This document shows positions 1 to 7,992 of a stretch of DNA of 64,000 bases, one piece after another. Numbering within the stretch: the stretch's first letter is position 1; each line of letters opens with the position of its first letter. A program made the position numbers and the translations under genes. Source of the DNA: Alphaproteobacteria bacterium. GTDB taxonomy: Bacteria > Pseudomonadota > Alphaproteobacteria > GCA-016699305. The notes under the pieces are model-generated. The model saw only the letters and a list, made by a program, of their open reading frames with translations, did not search any database and had not been told where the DNA came from. The stretch lies in NCBI GenBank assembly GCA_016699305.1, contig CP064970.1, forward strand, positions 1,798,001 through 1,862,000. Direction: 5' to 3'.

Positions 1-907
1 GGTTCATGGTACCTCCGATCACGGCAGCATCCTTCTCTTTCATAACAGGCATGGACTCACCCGTTACCATCGATTCATCCACGGCGCTTTTTCCTTCGAT
101 AATGACACCGTCAATCGGCACGGCTTCGCCTGGGCGTACGCGTAAATGGTCGCCTACATGTATATGGTTCAGCGGCACATCTTCCTCTGTTCCATCAGCA
201 TTGATCCGCCGTGCGATTTTGGGCGACAGATTGAGGAGCGCACGAATTGCGCCACCCGTTTTCTCTCGCGCCCGAAGTTCCAAAACCTGTCCCAAAAGCA
301 CCAGAACAGTGATAATAGCGGCGGCCTCGAAATAGACCGGAACCGAGCCGTCCATACGCCGGAAGCCTTCAGGGAAAACATACGGCGCGAATGTCGCCAT
401 CATGCTGTAAAGCCATGCCATCCCCGTTCCGATGGCAATCAGCGTGAACATGTTCAGATTGCGCGAAACGATGGAAGCCCAGCCGCGCTCGAAGAACGGT
501 TTTCCGGCCCACAGCACCACGGGCGTCGCCAGCGCCATTTGAATCCAGTTGGAAGTAGCGCCCGTCACAAAATGCATGTTTGTAAGGTGCGCGCCCATCT
601 CTAACGCAAAAACGGGCAGAGTTAAAGCAACGCCAACCCAGAAACGGCGGGTCATGTCGATCAGCTCGTGGCTTGATCCTTCTTCGCCCGTCATAACCTC
701 CGGCTCAAGCGCCATACCACAAATCGGACACGATCCAGGCCCAACTTGACGGATTTGCGGGTGCATCGGGCAAACGTAAATCGTTCCAGCCGGAGCCTTC
801 GTTGCGAGTTTTTTGGGTTGATGATCGTGCATCGCGCAGCAAGATCCATGGATTTCTTTCTTTGCTGGCGCGTGATGCTCGCGATGATGGTGCGAATGAT
901 CGGTCAT
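1..907 (-). CDS. copA: Copper-type P1B ATPase, N-terminal part (runs off left edge)
   Basis: This gene encodes the first ~302 residues of a heavy-metal-exporting P-type ATPase of the inner membrane, most likely for Cu(I). The N-terminus is His-rich. A small metal-binding domain follows at about residues 45-75, with the pairs CPMHP and CPICGM. Several hydrophobic segments come next. The actuator motif TGES lies near the window edge. The phosphorylation (DKTGT), ATP-binding and CPC parts lie outside the window. The start ATG at 907 lies 12 bp after the csoR stop, so the two genes form one operon. The pairing with csoR supports copper, but the metal is inferred and not proven here. Confidence 0.9.
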   Translation of the reverse strand, partial: MTDHSHHHREHHAPAKKEIHGSCCAMHDHQPKKLATKAPAGTIYVCPMHPQIRQVGPGSCPICGMALEPEVMTGEEGSSHELIDMTRRFWVGVALTLPVFALEMGAHLTNMHFVTGATSNWIQMALATPVVLWAGKPFFERGWASIVSRNLNMFTLIAIGTGMAWLYSMMATFAPYVFPEGFRRMDGSVPVYFEAAAIITVLVLLGQVLELRAREKTGGAIRALLNLSPKIARRINADGTEEDVPLNHIHVGDHLRVRPGEAVPIDGVIIEGKSAVDESMVTGESMPVMKEKDAAVIGGTMN

Positions 908-919
908 GGCTGATATTCC

Positions 920-1204
920 TTATTCGTCAAATTTTGAAAACAGGCTCGTCACTTCCTCGATGGATTTAAGGCGGCTGGCCTTGTCGCCGCCCTGCATGGC
1001 GCTGACAACACAGGACGACAAATGGCGGCGCAAGATTTCCGTTTCGATCCCTTTGACCGCCGAACGCACCGCCCGTAGCTGCGAGAGGATTTCAGGGCAA
1101 TAGCGTTCTTCTTCGACCATCTTTTTGACCCCCTCGATCTGGCCCCCAATACGGTTTAAACGCTTGATCTCCGCTTCATGGGACGGGTGTTTAAGGTTTG
1201 CCAT
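920..1204 (-). CDS. csoR: CsoR-family copper-sensing repressor
   Basis: The gene encodes a 94-residue all-helical repressor of the CsoR/RcnR/FrmR family. The Cu(I) ligand set of CsoR is present at the textbook positions: Cys36 (in YCPE), His61 (RRHLS) and Cys65 (SSC). In the family, apo-protein binds the operator and Cu(I) releases it. The gene leads a two-gene unit with copA and has a palindromic operator-like site just upstream. The length and the C-H-C spacing favour copper over the nickel (RcnR) or formaldehyde (FrmR) branches. Confidence 0.92.
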   Translation of the reverse strand: MANLKHPSHEAEIKRLNRIGGQIEGVKKMVEEERYCPEILSQLRAVRSAVKGIETEILRRHLSSCVVSAMQGGDKASRLKSIEEVTSLFSKFDE

Positions 1205-1225
1205 CGACTTTCTCCGCTCAATTAG

Positions 1226-1244
1226 TATACCTTATAGGGGTATA
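1226..1244 (-). promoter_or_regulatory. Probable CsoR operator upstream of csoR-copA
   Basis: TATACC and GGTATA form a perfect 6-bp inverted repeat around a short GC-rich centre, 22 bp upstream of the csoR start. AT-flanked inverted repeats with C/G-runs of this type are known CsoR sites. It implies autoregulation of csoR-copA. This rests on position and symmetry only. Confidence 0.6.
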
Positions 1245-1273
1245 TAGTATTGAATATCCTACAATCAAGCCCC

Positions 1274-1307
1274 AAAAAAACAGCCTGTCGAAGCTTTCCG
1301 GCAGGCT
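1274..1307 (-). terminator. Rho-independent terminator after the lipoprotein gene
   Basis: AGCCTGTCG pairs with CGGCAGGCT across an 8-base loop. Read on the minus strand, the stem is followed by seven T. It ends the transcript of the lipoprotein gene and separates it from csoR-copA. Confidence 0.8.
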
Positions 1308-1348
1308 TTTCTTTCATTTAAGGAAGTACCATAGGAATTAAAGTTTAA

Positions 1349-1579
1349 TCAGGATGCTTTGTTCATGGTGTCGAAAGGCTGCCCGTAAACGCATTTTTTG
1401 TACTGATCGAGATTGATCACGCCTCGTCCACGCATTTGCTTGCATTCCTGGCTATTATACTTAGGCATCTGATTATTGGTGGCGGTCGTAGTCGTCGTTG
1501 CGGCGCAGGCAGATAAGAGTGCTGTCATAGCCAGCAGCCCGCCGAAGCGAAGCGATGTAAGAGACAAGTTCTTAATCAT
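1349..1579 (-). CDS. Small predicted lipoprotein of the ECF-sigma metal regulon
   Basis: The gene encodes a 76-residue protein. It has a lipoprotein signal with the lipobox LLSAC at about residues 20-24, a Thr-rich linker and a short C-terminal domain with two Cys (QECKQM and KKCVYG). I chose the internal ATG at 1579 because it puts the signal peptide at the N-terminus and has an AAGAAG ribosome site; a longer reading frame begins further upstream. The gene stands alone between a CnrH-type promoter and a terminator, so it is probably co-induced with the efflux operon. Its biochemical role is unknown. Metal binding or envelope stress sensing would be guesses. Confidence 0.75.
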   Translation of the reverse strand: MIKNLSLTSLRFGGLLAMTALLSACAATTTTTATNNQMPKYNSQECKQMRGRGVINLDQYKKCVYGQPFDTMNKAS

Positions 1580-1601
1580 GATGGACTTCTTTCTCAGTGA
1601 G

Positions 1602-1630
1602 TTGACTAGACGAGGTATTCGTCTAGTCAA
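1602..1630 (-). promoter_or_regulatory. Perfect 12-bp palindrome at the lipoprotein transcript start
   Basis: TTGACTAGACGA and TCGTCTAGTCAA form a perfect inverted repeat with a 5-base centre. It begins directly next to the -10 element of the ECF promoter, so it lies in the first ~30 bases of the transcript. No T-run follows, so it is not a terminator. It may be an operator or a 5' mRNA stem-loop. Confidence 0.6.
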
Positions 1631-1659
1631 TAATACGTTTTGAAAGCATCAGCCCCTGA
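1631..1659 (-). promoter_or_regulatory. ECF (CnrH-type) promoter for the lipoprotein gene
   Basis: On the minus strand TCAGGG is followed by exactly 16 bases and then CGTATTA. The same layout occurs before the efflux operon and before the anti-sigma gene. It drives the gene ending at 1349. Confidence 0.7.
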
Positions 1660-1694
1660 AGAAAGGCAAAGTATTTTTATGGCTGGACGCCGTA

Positions 1695-1922
1695 TTAGTC
1701 TTCCTTCTTGTCGCCGTGATCGTGCCTATGTCCAAAAATGTGCATCAACGGACAGGCCAGCAGAATAAGATAAGGCAACGCCACCGCTAGATGTGCCAGA
1801 TGCGCGGTCAAAAGATAATAGCTGACACCAGCCAAAGCCAAGATCAGAGCGACACCTTTCCATGAAAGTATCCACGATAAAAACCCTTTGTGGTCATGTG
1901 CGTAATGTTTTTTGTGGTGCAT
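1695..1922 (-). CDS. DUF2933-type small His-rich membrane protein
   Basis: The gene encodes a 75-residue protein with a His-rich N-terminus (MHHKKHYAHDH), two hydrophobic segments at about residues 14-35 and 40-60, and a His/Asp-rich C-terminus (HRHDHGDKK). The pattern fits DUF2933, a small inner-membrane family often found in copper and other heavy-metal clusters. It is the last gene of the efflux operon and starts 12 bp after its upstream neighbour with a strong AGGAGG site. The His-rich ends suggest metal buffering at the membrane, which is an inference. Confidence 0.7.
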   Translation of the reverse strand: MHHKKHYAHDHKGFLSWILSWKGVALILALAGVSYYLLTAHLAHLAVALPYLILLACPLMHIFGHRHDHGDKKED

Positions 1923-1934
1923 GACGCTTCCTCC

Positions 1935-2426
1935 TTAATGGTGTTGCTGGTGATTTTCATCGTTCTTTGAGGATGGATTCAGATCTTTTGGGCCCTCATG
2001 CATCATCATGCCGTCTTTCATATCCATACCTTCTATATGTTCATGCTTCATTTCCGGCATCGGGCTGCTAGCGAACTTGTCAAAGTTTTCTTTGCTTTCG
2101 AAGTAATACGTCATGCCATGCGTATCCGCGCCAATAACGGCGTTAGCCTTATCGACGGATTTTCCGCTCACGGGGTCGGTTGCCGTACGTAAAGAGATGT
2201 CGTTTTTTAGTTTATCGGCACACATTGGACAGCATCCATAATAGGTCTTTCCTTCGACCTCAATCGCAATTTGCGGCTTGTCGAAGACCTTATTGTTCAT
2301 CATGCACACATATTGTGCCTCAGCTGGTTTTAGCCAATCCCCATCATGCGCATGGCCATTCTCTGCTGCCATGGCGGGAATGAATGTGGTTAAAGTTATT
2401 AACAATCCCAGTATAAACGTTTTCAT
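1935..2426 (-). CDS. Periplasmic YHS/TRASH-type metal-binding protein
   Basis: The gene encodes a 163-residue exported protein with a signal peptide ending in PAMAA. Two Cys clusters at about residues 41 and 65-69 (YVCMMN and YGCCPMC) resemble a TRASH metal-binding knuckle. A YHS-like segment follows (DPVSGK...YYFESKENFDKF). The tail is rich in Met and His (MPEMKHEH, MDMKDGMMMH, HQQHH), as in periplasmic copper or nickel chaperones. It lies in the efflux operon with a good AAGGAG site. It probably captures metal ions in the periplasm for the RND pump. The metal cannot be assigned from sequence. Confidence 0.7.
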   Translation of the reverse strand: MKTFILGLLITLTTFIPAMAAENGHAHDGDWLKPAEAQYVCMMNNKVFDKPQIAIEVEGKTYYGCCPMCADKLKNDISLRTATDPVSGKSVDKANAVIGADTHGMTYYFESKENFDKFASSPMPEMKHEHIEGMDMKDGMMMHEGPKDLNPSSKNDENHQQHH

Positions 2427-2450
2427 GATTATTCTCCTTTGTCTGTTGAT

Positions 2451-3335
2451 TTATTCCACGGTTATGCCGAATGGCGCGAAGATATCCTTCCCGCCGATGC
2501 GAACCTGGGCAAAGAGCTTCACGAAACCAGCTTTTTCAGGCTCTATATGAAACTCCAGCTTCGGCCCACCACGCTCGGCATCACTCGTCGGTTCCTTGCC
2601 CATAGGATGGACGTGGAGGACGGAATTATAATCCTCGGTGAAGCCGACGACATGAGCAAAAGCGCCCATCACAGGCTCCAATCCGGTGAAAGGCTGTCCG
2701 TCCTTAGTGATGACGACATTTGCCATCACGGGAGCGCCTGCTTTGGGTTCGCTATCCAAAGCCAGCGTAAAGGTATAGTCATCAACCGTTGTCACCATGC
2801 TCGTGGCTTTATCGATGCTGGCCTTTTCCTTGGCGGGCGCACCTATGTCGGTTCGCGCATATTCCTGTTTGCCCGTGACGACGGGGATCACATCCGCCCA
2901 GACACGATAACTGTCGTTCTTCAAAGGTGTGAAGTCGAAGACGTACTCGTCAGGATTTTTACCCGCAACAGGATGGATATGGTGGTAATCAGTCAGCGTC
3001 GGATCAACGATCAACAAATGCAGTTTTTTGGTATGAGCCTCTTTAAGGTCGTCGAGCGTCAGCGGCTTGCCATCAGCAATGGCATTCAGCTTTACAGTCA
3101 TTTTCGTCGTCTTTCCGGCCTCTAAGGAGGTGGCAGGCTCAAGCGTTAGTTTAACGGAATTTTGCGCGGCCATGGCTTTCGTATTCTCGCCGCCATGCCC
3201 CATCGCATCGTGAGATATGCTTTCAGAGGTAGAGGATGCGTTCGGGCCGTGACTGCTCGCATGATCGCCAGCGGCATATGCTGCGGCTCCTGTGGTCAGA
3301 ATCGTGGTGACGATTAATGCGTGAAGTAATTTCAT
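2451..3335 (-). CDS. Exported His-rich protein with two paired HxH motifs
   Basis: The gene encodes 294 residues with a signal peptide (cut near AYAAG) and a His-rich N-terminal stretch. It then has two similar beta-rich halves. Each half ends with a metal-site-like motif: DYHHIHPV at about residue 115 and VLHVHPMG at about 240. The halves look like an internal duplication of a cupredoxin- or FixH-like fold, which is inference. The AAGGAG site and tight spacing place it in the efflux operon. Family knowledge: proteins of this kind recur beside HME-RND pumps, but their role is not established. Confidence 0.6.
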   Translation of the reverse strand: MKLLHALIVTTILTTGAAAYAAGDHASSHGPNASSTSESISHDAMGHGGENTKAMAAQNSVKLTLEPATSLEAGKTTKMTVKLNAIADGKPLTLDDLKEAHTKKLHLLIVDPTLTDYHHIHPVAGKNPDEYVFDFTPLKNDSYRVWADVIPVVTGKQEYARTDIGAPAKEKASIDKATSMVTTVDDYTFTLALDSEPKAGAPVMANVVITKDGQPFTGLEPVMGAFAHVVGFTEDYNSVLHVHPMGKEPTSDAERGGPKLEFHIEPEKAGFVKLFAQVRIGGKDIFAPFGITVE

Positions 3336-3346
3336 TTTTGGTCTCC

Positions 3347-3832
3347 TTATTTTAAAGCAGCTTCGACAAGTTTTAGTGCACCCTGGCTTTTTTTAAGTTC
3401 AACCAAGGTTTTATCGATATTCCTATCGTGAGTGGCGACATGAAAATCTGTCGTCGTTTTTACAAGTTGTTTGAGCGCACTGGATAAACGAGTCTTTTTT
3501 TCTGGCTCGATATTTGCCGCATCGCTTTCAAGAAATTTAGCCGCTTCGTCGATGTGCACCGTGACATCATGTAACTGATCCATCATTTTTCCATCAGAAA
3601 ATAAGTCAGCTCTATGCTTGCTGACAGCTTCATCCATAAACGACACGCCGTCACGCATTACTTTTAAAGCGTCGTCTTTGGTTGTTATCTGTGTTGCCAT
3701 GTCATGAACAGCGGAGGGTTCATGTTGGCCGTGTTGCTCCGTTTTTGAGTGATCCTCGTCGCCATGAGAAAAAGCAGGCTGTTGTAATCCCGTTAGCGTG
3801 AGTATGGCGGTAGCAAGTAGTAGTTTTTTCAT
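3347..3832 (-). CDS. Exported helical protein of the efflux operon, function unknown
   Basis: The gene encodes 161 residues with a signal peptide ending near PAFSHG and a His/Glu-rich segment (HGDEDHSKTEQHGQHE). The rest is an amphipathic helical region, probably a four-helix bundle. The ATG at 3832 has an ideal AAGGAG seven bases upstream and gives a proper signal peptide; an in-frame ATG at 3847 lies upstream and overlaps the pump gene's end. It follows the RND gene directly. A metal-binding role is suggested by the His cluster and the neighbours only. Confidence 0.65.
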   Translation of the reverse strand: MKKLLLATAILTLTGLQQPAFSHGDEDHSKTEQHGQHEPSAVHDMATQITTKDDALKVMRDGVSFMDEAVSKHRADLFSDGKMMDQLHDVTVHIDEAAKFLESDAANIEPEKKTRLSSALKQLVKTTTDFHVATHDRNIDKTLVELKKSQGALKLVEAALK

Positions 3833-3843
3833 GATGGTCTCCT

Positions 3844-6800
3844 TCATTGAGTTATGGCTTGGGGTAAGAGGGTTGAGATTGGCTTTTTACCAAATTTCCA
3901 AAACACGAGCGGACGCACCGTCAAATCAAGCAATGTGCTGGAAAACAGACCGCAGAAAATAACAACGGCAACGGGATGCAGTAGTTCACGACCAGGTTCG
4001 TCGGCAGCGATTACAAGCGGGATGAGGGCCAAGGAGGCCGTCAGCGCGGTCATTAACACGGGGATGATCCGCTCGGACGTGCCGCGATAAACCATGCCCA
4101 GATCAAACTTCTCGCCCTCATGCTCCATCAGGTGGATATAGTGGGCGATCATCATGATGCCGTTACGCGCGGCAATCCCCGTCAGCGTCACGAATCCGAC
4201 CATGGTGGCAATAGAAAACACCCCGCCCGACAACCAGACACCGATCACCGCGCCGATAAAGGCGAGCGGGATAGAAACCATGACCTGTAAGGCAAGATTG
4301 GCGCTCTTGAAATGGACATACAACACCATGAACATGCCAGCGAGCGAGAACAGGCTTAAAAGCGCGATCAGGCGGGAGGCGCTGGCCTGGCTTTCAAACT
4401 GTCCGCCATAAGTGACGTAATATCCTTGCGGTAAATGCACCTTACTATCAATGACCGATTGTACTTTTTGAACAACGCCTACTAAATCGCGGTCGGAAAC
4501 ATTGGCTTGAATGACGATGCGGCGCTGGGCGTTCTCACGGTTGATGATGTTCGGCCCCTTGGCCTCCTGCACCGTTGCGATAGCTTGAAGCGGCACGACA
4601 TTCCCGTCTTTGGTATCGACTGGAATCTGCTTGATAGCCTCGACATCGTTGCGAGCAGCGTCCGATAGGCGCATGACGATATCATAGGTGCGCTGCCCAT
4701 CCAGCACTTGGCCGACAGCCTTGCCCTGCATGGCGAGTTCCGCATATTCGGCGGCTTCGCCGGATAACAGTCCATAGGACGCCGCTTTTTCACGATCAAA
4801 CAGCACATGAACTTGCGGGATCAGGACTTGTTTTTCCACGGACAGATCGACCACGCCTTCGACTTCGCTCATGGCTTGACGGATTTCTTCGGCCTTGGCG
4901 CGTAGCACGTCAAGATCGGTGCCGAACAGCTTGATGGCGATTTGGGCGCGAACACCGCTCATCATATGATCGATGCGGTGGGAGATCGGTTGACCAATAT
5001 TGACGGCGATACCAGGAATTTCATCTAGACGGTTACGGATATCAGCCAGGATATCGGCGCGGGAACGCTCGGATTCCTTCAACTCAACCTCGATCTCGCT
5101 GGAATGCACTCCTTCCGCATGATCGTCGCGCTCGGCGCGGCCCGTGCGTCTGCCTGTTTCGGAAGCTTCTGGCACCTGACGGATCAGGTTTTCCGCAATC
5201 GTGCCGATGCGGTTTGACTCAGCCAGACTGGTGCCAGGCGGCGTCAGAATATTGATGGTCACGGAGCCTTCGTTAAATTGCGGCAAAAACTCTTTACCGA
5301 AGAACGGCACCATCGCCAGTACGCCAAAGGTTATTAAGGCCACAAATGTCAGCACCATCCGGCTATGAGGGAAAGCGAAGTTCAAGACACCCTTTTGCAC
5401 CGCCTTGATTTTGCGTATCAGCCATCCATCATGTTCGTCGCCCATGCGTTTCATATTCGGCAACAGATAAGAGCAAAGCGCGGGCGTCAGTGTCAAAGAG
5501 ACGAACAAGGACGCGACGATGGACGTGATGTAAGCAATACCGAGCGGCAGGAAAATCTTGCCCTCAATACCGCCCATCGCAAAGAGCGGGATGAAAACCA
5601 GCACAACGATGATGGTTGCGAAAACGATGGAGTTTCGCACCTCGCTGGAGGCTTCAAAGATCACTTGGACAGGGTTGCGGGGTTTTTCGGCATGGCGGTT
5701 TTCGCGCAGGCGGCGAAAGACGTTTTCAACGTCGACGATGGCGTCATCTACCAGTTCGCCAATGGCGACGGCAAGGCCACCCAAGGTCATGGTGTTGATG
5801 CTTAAGCCGAAATATTTGAAGACGATGGCCGTCAAAACAAAGGAGAGCGGAATGGCGGTCAAGGTGATAAACGTTGTGCGGAAATTGAGCAAAAAGAGGA
5901 ACAAGACAATCGCCACCAGAATGGCACCGTCACGCAAAGCCTCTTCTACATTCTTGATCGCCCGCTCGATAAATGTGCCTTGTTTGAATATCTCGCTGTG
6001 GATTTTCACACCTTCGGGCAGAGTTTTCTGGATGCTTGCCAGTTCAGCCTCTACCGCTTCGGTGAGTTTGATCGTATCGGCACCAGGTTGCTTTTGAATG
6101 GATAGGATAACGGCGGACTGGCCATTGACACTGGCATCCCCGCGTTTGGCGAGCGGCCCGCCGAGCTTGATATCGGCGACCTGATCGAGGGTCAGCGGCG
6201 TCGGGCTGCCATTGTCCTGGGGTAGCGGCGACTTTGCCAGATCTTCGAGGGTCTTTACCCTAGCGACGTTGCGGATCAGACTTTCCTGATAATCCGATAG
6301 CAGAAATCCACCCGTGGCGTTGATATTCGAGCCTTCAATCGTGGCCTCGACGTCATGCAGCGTGACGCCGTAGTTTTTAAGCTTTAAAGGATCGACCAGA
6401 ACTTGATATTGTTTGAGTTCCCCACCAATCACCGATACCTGAGATATGCCGGAGATGGAAAGAATGCGGTTGCGGATATCCCACTCGGCAATCGTGCGCA
6501 AATCCATGCCGCCGATCTTGGGGTTTTCACTGGTCAGACCCACTAGCATAATTTCACCCATGATGGACGAGATCGGCCCCATGACGGGTCGGACATCTTG
6601 CGGCAGGGTTTCTTGCGCCTGTTGCAGCTTCTCGGCAACGATCTGGCGGGCGGTGTAGATGTTCGTATCCCAGCCAAATTCAACCCAGACAATAGAAAGA
6701 CCGATGGCGGAGGCCGAGCGTACACGCTCAACCCCCGTCGATCCATTGACCGCCGTTTCAAGCGGCCATGTAACCAAGGCTTCGACTTCTTCCGGTGCAA

Positions 6801-6966
6801 GCCCCTCGGCCTCGGTGAAAATCGTTACCGTCGGGCGGTTAAGGTCGGGAAACACGTCGACGGGCAGTTTGCTGATCACAAATACGCCATAGACCATCAG
6901 CAGAGCCGAGGCCGCGACGACCAACAGCCTGTTCTTCAGAGAAAAATGAATAATTGCGTTCAGCAT
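3844..6966 (-). CDS. Heavy-metal efflux RND pump (CzcA/CnrA/NrsA class)
   Basis: This 1040-residue protein is the inner-membrane, proton-driven pump of a three-part CBA efflux system. The length and architecture fit the HME-RND family: TM1 at the N-terminus (LLVVAASALL), a large periplasmic loop, TM2-6, a second loop and TM8-12. The proton-relay signature of TM4, GELVDDAIVDVEN, lies at about residues 395-410. It differs from the usual CzcA form (DFG..VDGAVV.VEN) and is closer to nickel pumps of the NrsA kind. A second metal-path region is seen near HRIDHMMSG. The gene sits between the membrane fusion protein and four small metal-handling genes. The CnrX-like sensor suggests Ni/Co, but copper or other divalent metals remain possible. 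Confidence 0.92.
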   Translation of the reverse strand: MLNAIIHFSLKNRLLVVAASALLMVYGVFVISKLPVDVFPDLNRPTVTIFTEAEGLAPEEVEALVTWPLETAVNGSTGVERVRSASAIGLSIVWVEFGWDTNIYTARQIVAEKLQQAQETLPQDVRPVMGPISSIMGEIMLVGLTSENPKIGGMDLRTIAEWDIRNRILSISGISQVSVIGGELKQYQVLVDPLKLKNYGVTLHDVEATIEGSNINATGGFLLSDYQESLIRNVARVKTLEDLAKSPLPQDNGSPTPLTLDQVADIKLGGPLAKRGDASVNGQSAVILSIQKQPGADTIKLTEAVEAELASIQKTLPEGVKIHSEIFKQGTFIERAIKNVEEALRDGAILVAIVLFLFLLNFRTTFITLTAIPLSFVLTAIVFKYFGLSINTMTLGGLAVAIGELVDDAIVDVENVFRRLRENRHAEKPRNPVQVIFEASSEVRNSIVFATIIVVLVFIPLFAMGGIEGKIFLPLGIAYITSIVASLFVSLTLTPALCSYLLPNMKRMGDEHDGWLIRKIKAVQKGVLNFAFPHSRMVLTFVALITFGVLAMVPFFGKEFLPQFNEGSVTINILTPPGTSLAESNRIGTIAENLIRQVPEASETGRRTGRAERDDHAEGVHSSEIEVELKESERSRADILADIRNRLDEIPGIAVNIGQPISHRIDHMMSGVRAQIAIKLFGTDLDVLRAKAEEIRQAMSEVEGVVDLSVEKQVLIPQVHVLFDREKAASYGLLSGEAAEYAELAMQGKAVGQVLDGQRTYDIVMRLSDAARNDVEAIKQIPVDTKDGNVVPLQAIATVQEAKGPNIINRENAQRRIVIQANVSDRDLVGVVQKVQSVIDSKVHLPQGYYVTYGGQFESQASASRLIALLSLFSLAGMFMVLYVHFKSANLALQVMVSIPLAFIGAVIGVWLSGGVFSIATMVGFVTLTGIAARNGIMMIAHYIHLMEHEGEKFDLGMVYRGTSERIIPVLMTALTASLALIPLVIAADEPGRELLHPVAVVIFCGLFSSTLLDLTVRPLVFWKFGKKPISTLLPQAITQ

Positions 6967-6999
6967 TTTATAATCCTTTGGTCACAGGTCATGCGGAGA

Positions 7000-7992
7000 T
7001 CAATGCTCATGACCGTGGCCGTCGTCTTCTTTTTTGCCTTCCGTCGCGGCGGGATCTTTTTTAGGTTCAGTCGATTTGGCGAATTGCAGCTGGTAATTTC
7101 CAACCGTCACGACCTCTTCGTCGGGAAACACGCCCTCCAGAACCTCGCGCTCGGCTCCGAATTTTGCACCCAATTTGACGCTGCGCCGCTCGAATTCATT
7201 GCCATTGCGAACGAATACGAATTGTTCGCCGCTCTCGCCGAGGATGGCTTTTACGGGGACGGTTAAAATATCGGCAGGCTCGCTGACTTCAATTGAGAGA
7301 ACAACTTGCATATTGGCAAGTAGCTTGCGATCTGGATTTTCAACCAAGGCATAGACGTTGAGCGTGCGGCTGCCACGATCATAGGCACCATCCATGCGCT
7401 GCACTTTTCCCTTGAGCGGTGTAGCGCCGATCAGGCTGCTATTGACACTGACATTCTGGTCGACCTGAACCTTGGCGACATCCGGCGTTTCATACATGAC
7501 GCCCCGCACTAAAACTTGGGAGGAATCCCCGATTTCCATCAATCCAGCCTCCGGCGTGACGGATTGACCCAGAACGACGTTCTGCTTGGTCACATAGCCA
7601 TCAAGAGGCGACGGTATGGACACCGGAGAGCTGCCGACGAAAATCGGTTGGGTGGTCAGAAGGCTCTGGCCTTTGGTAACTTTTTCACCGACCTTGACGT
7701 GGATTTCCGAGATACGGCCCGCCGCCCGCGACGTGGCGATGGCTTGGCGTTCCGGCAAAAATTCGACGATCCCGTTTACATCGACCGTCGTTGCCCGTGG
7801 CGCGATACTCGCTTTCACCGTCTGGATGCCAAGGTTATTAATCGCCGTCTCGGATAATTGTATACTACTCGTTACCTGAACAGTTTCTTCCGTCCCTGGT
7901 GCGGCGGCATGGTCTTCGCCTTCATGGGCAATAGCGGGCGTAGACAATCCAATGACCGCGACAAGGGCCGATGTGATTAATAACTTTTTCAT
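7000..7992 (-). CDS. Membrane fusion protein of the metal efflux system
   Basis: This 330-residue periplasmic adaptor links the RND pump to the outer-membrane channel. A signal peptide ends at about residue 22 (AIAHEG). The barrel-sandwich (lipoyl) halves are visible as AAGRISEIHVKVGEKVTKGQ and SPLDGYVTKQNVVLGQSV. A beta-barrel domain and a C-terminal domain follow. The tail is His-rich (DDGHGHEH), as in several metal adaptors. Its ATG overlaps the upstream stop codon (TAATG), so translation is coupled with the outer membrane factor. There is no long coiled-coil hairpin between the lipoyl halves, which is typical of HME-type adaptors. Confidence 0.9.
   Translation of the reverse strand: MKKLLITSALVAVIGLSTPAIAHEGEDHAAAPGTEETVQVTSSIQLSETAINNLGIQTVKASIAPRATTVDVNGIVEFLPERQAIATSRAAGRISEIHVKVGEKVTKGQSLLTTQPIFVGSSPVSIPSPLDGYVTKQNVVLGQSVTPEAGLMEIGDSSQVLVRGVMYETPDVAKVQVDQNVSVNSSLIGATPLKGKVQRMDGAYDRGSRTLNVYALVENPDRKLLANMQVVLSIEVSEPADILTVPVKAILGESGEQFVFVRNGNEFERRSVKLGAKFGAEREVLEGVFPDEEVVTVGNYQLQFAKSTEPKKDPAATEGKKEDDGHGHEH

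Noticed and set aside
2439..3125. 228-codon plus-strand frame
   Set aside because: Antisense to the HxH metal protein, which has a signal peptide, ribosome site and operon position.
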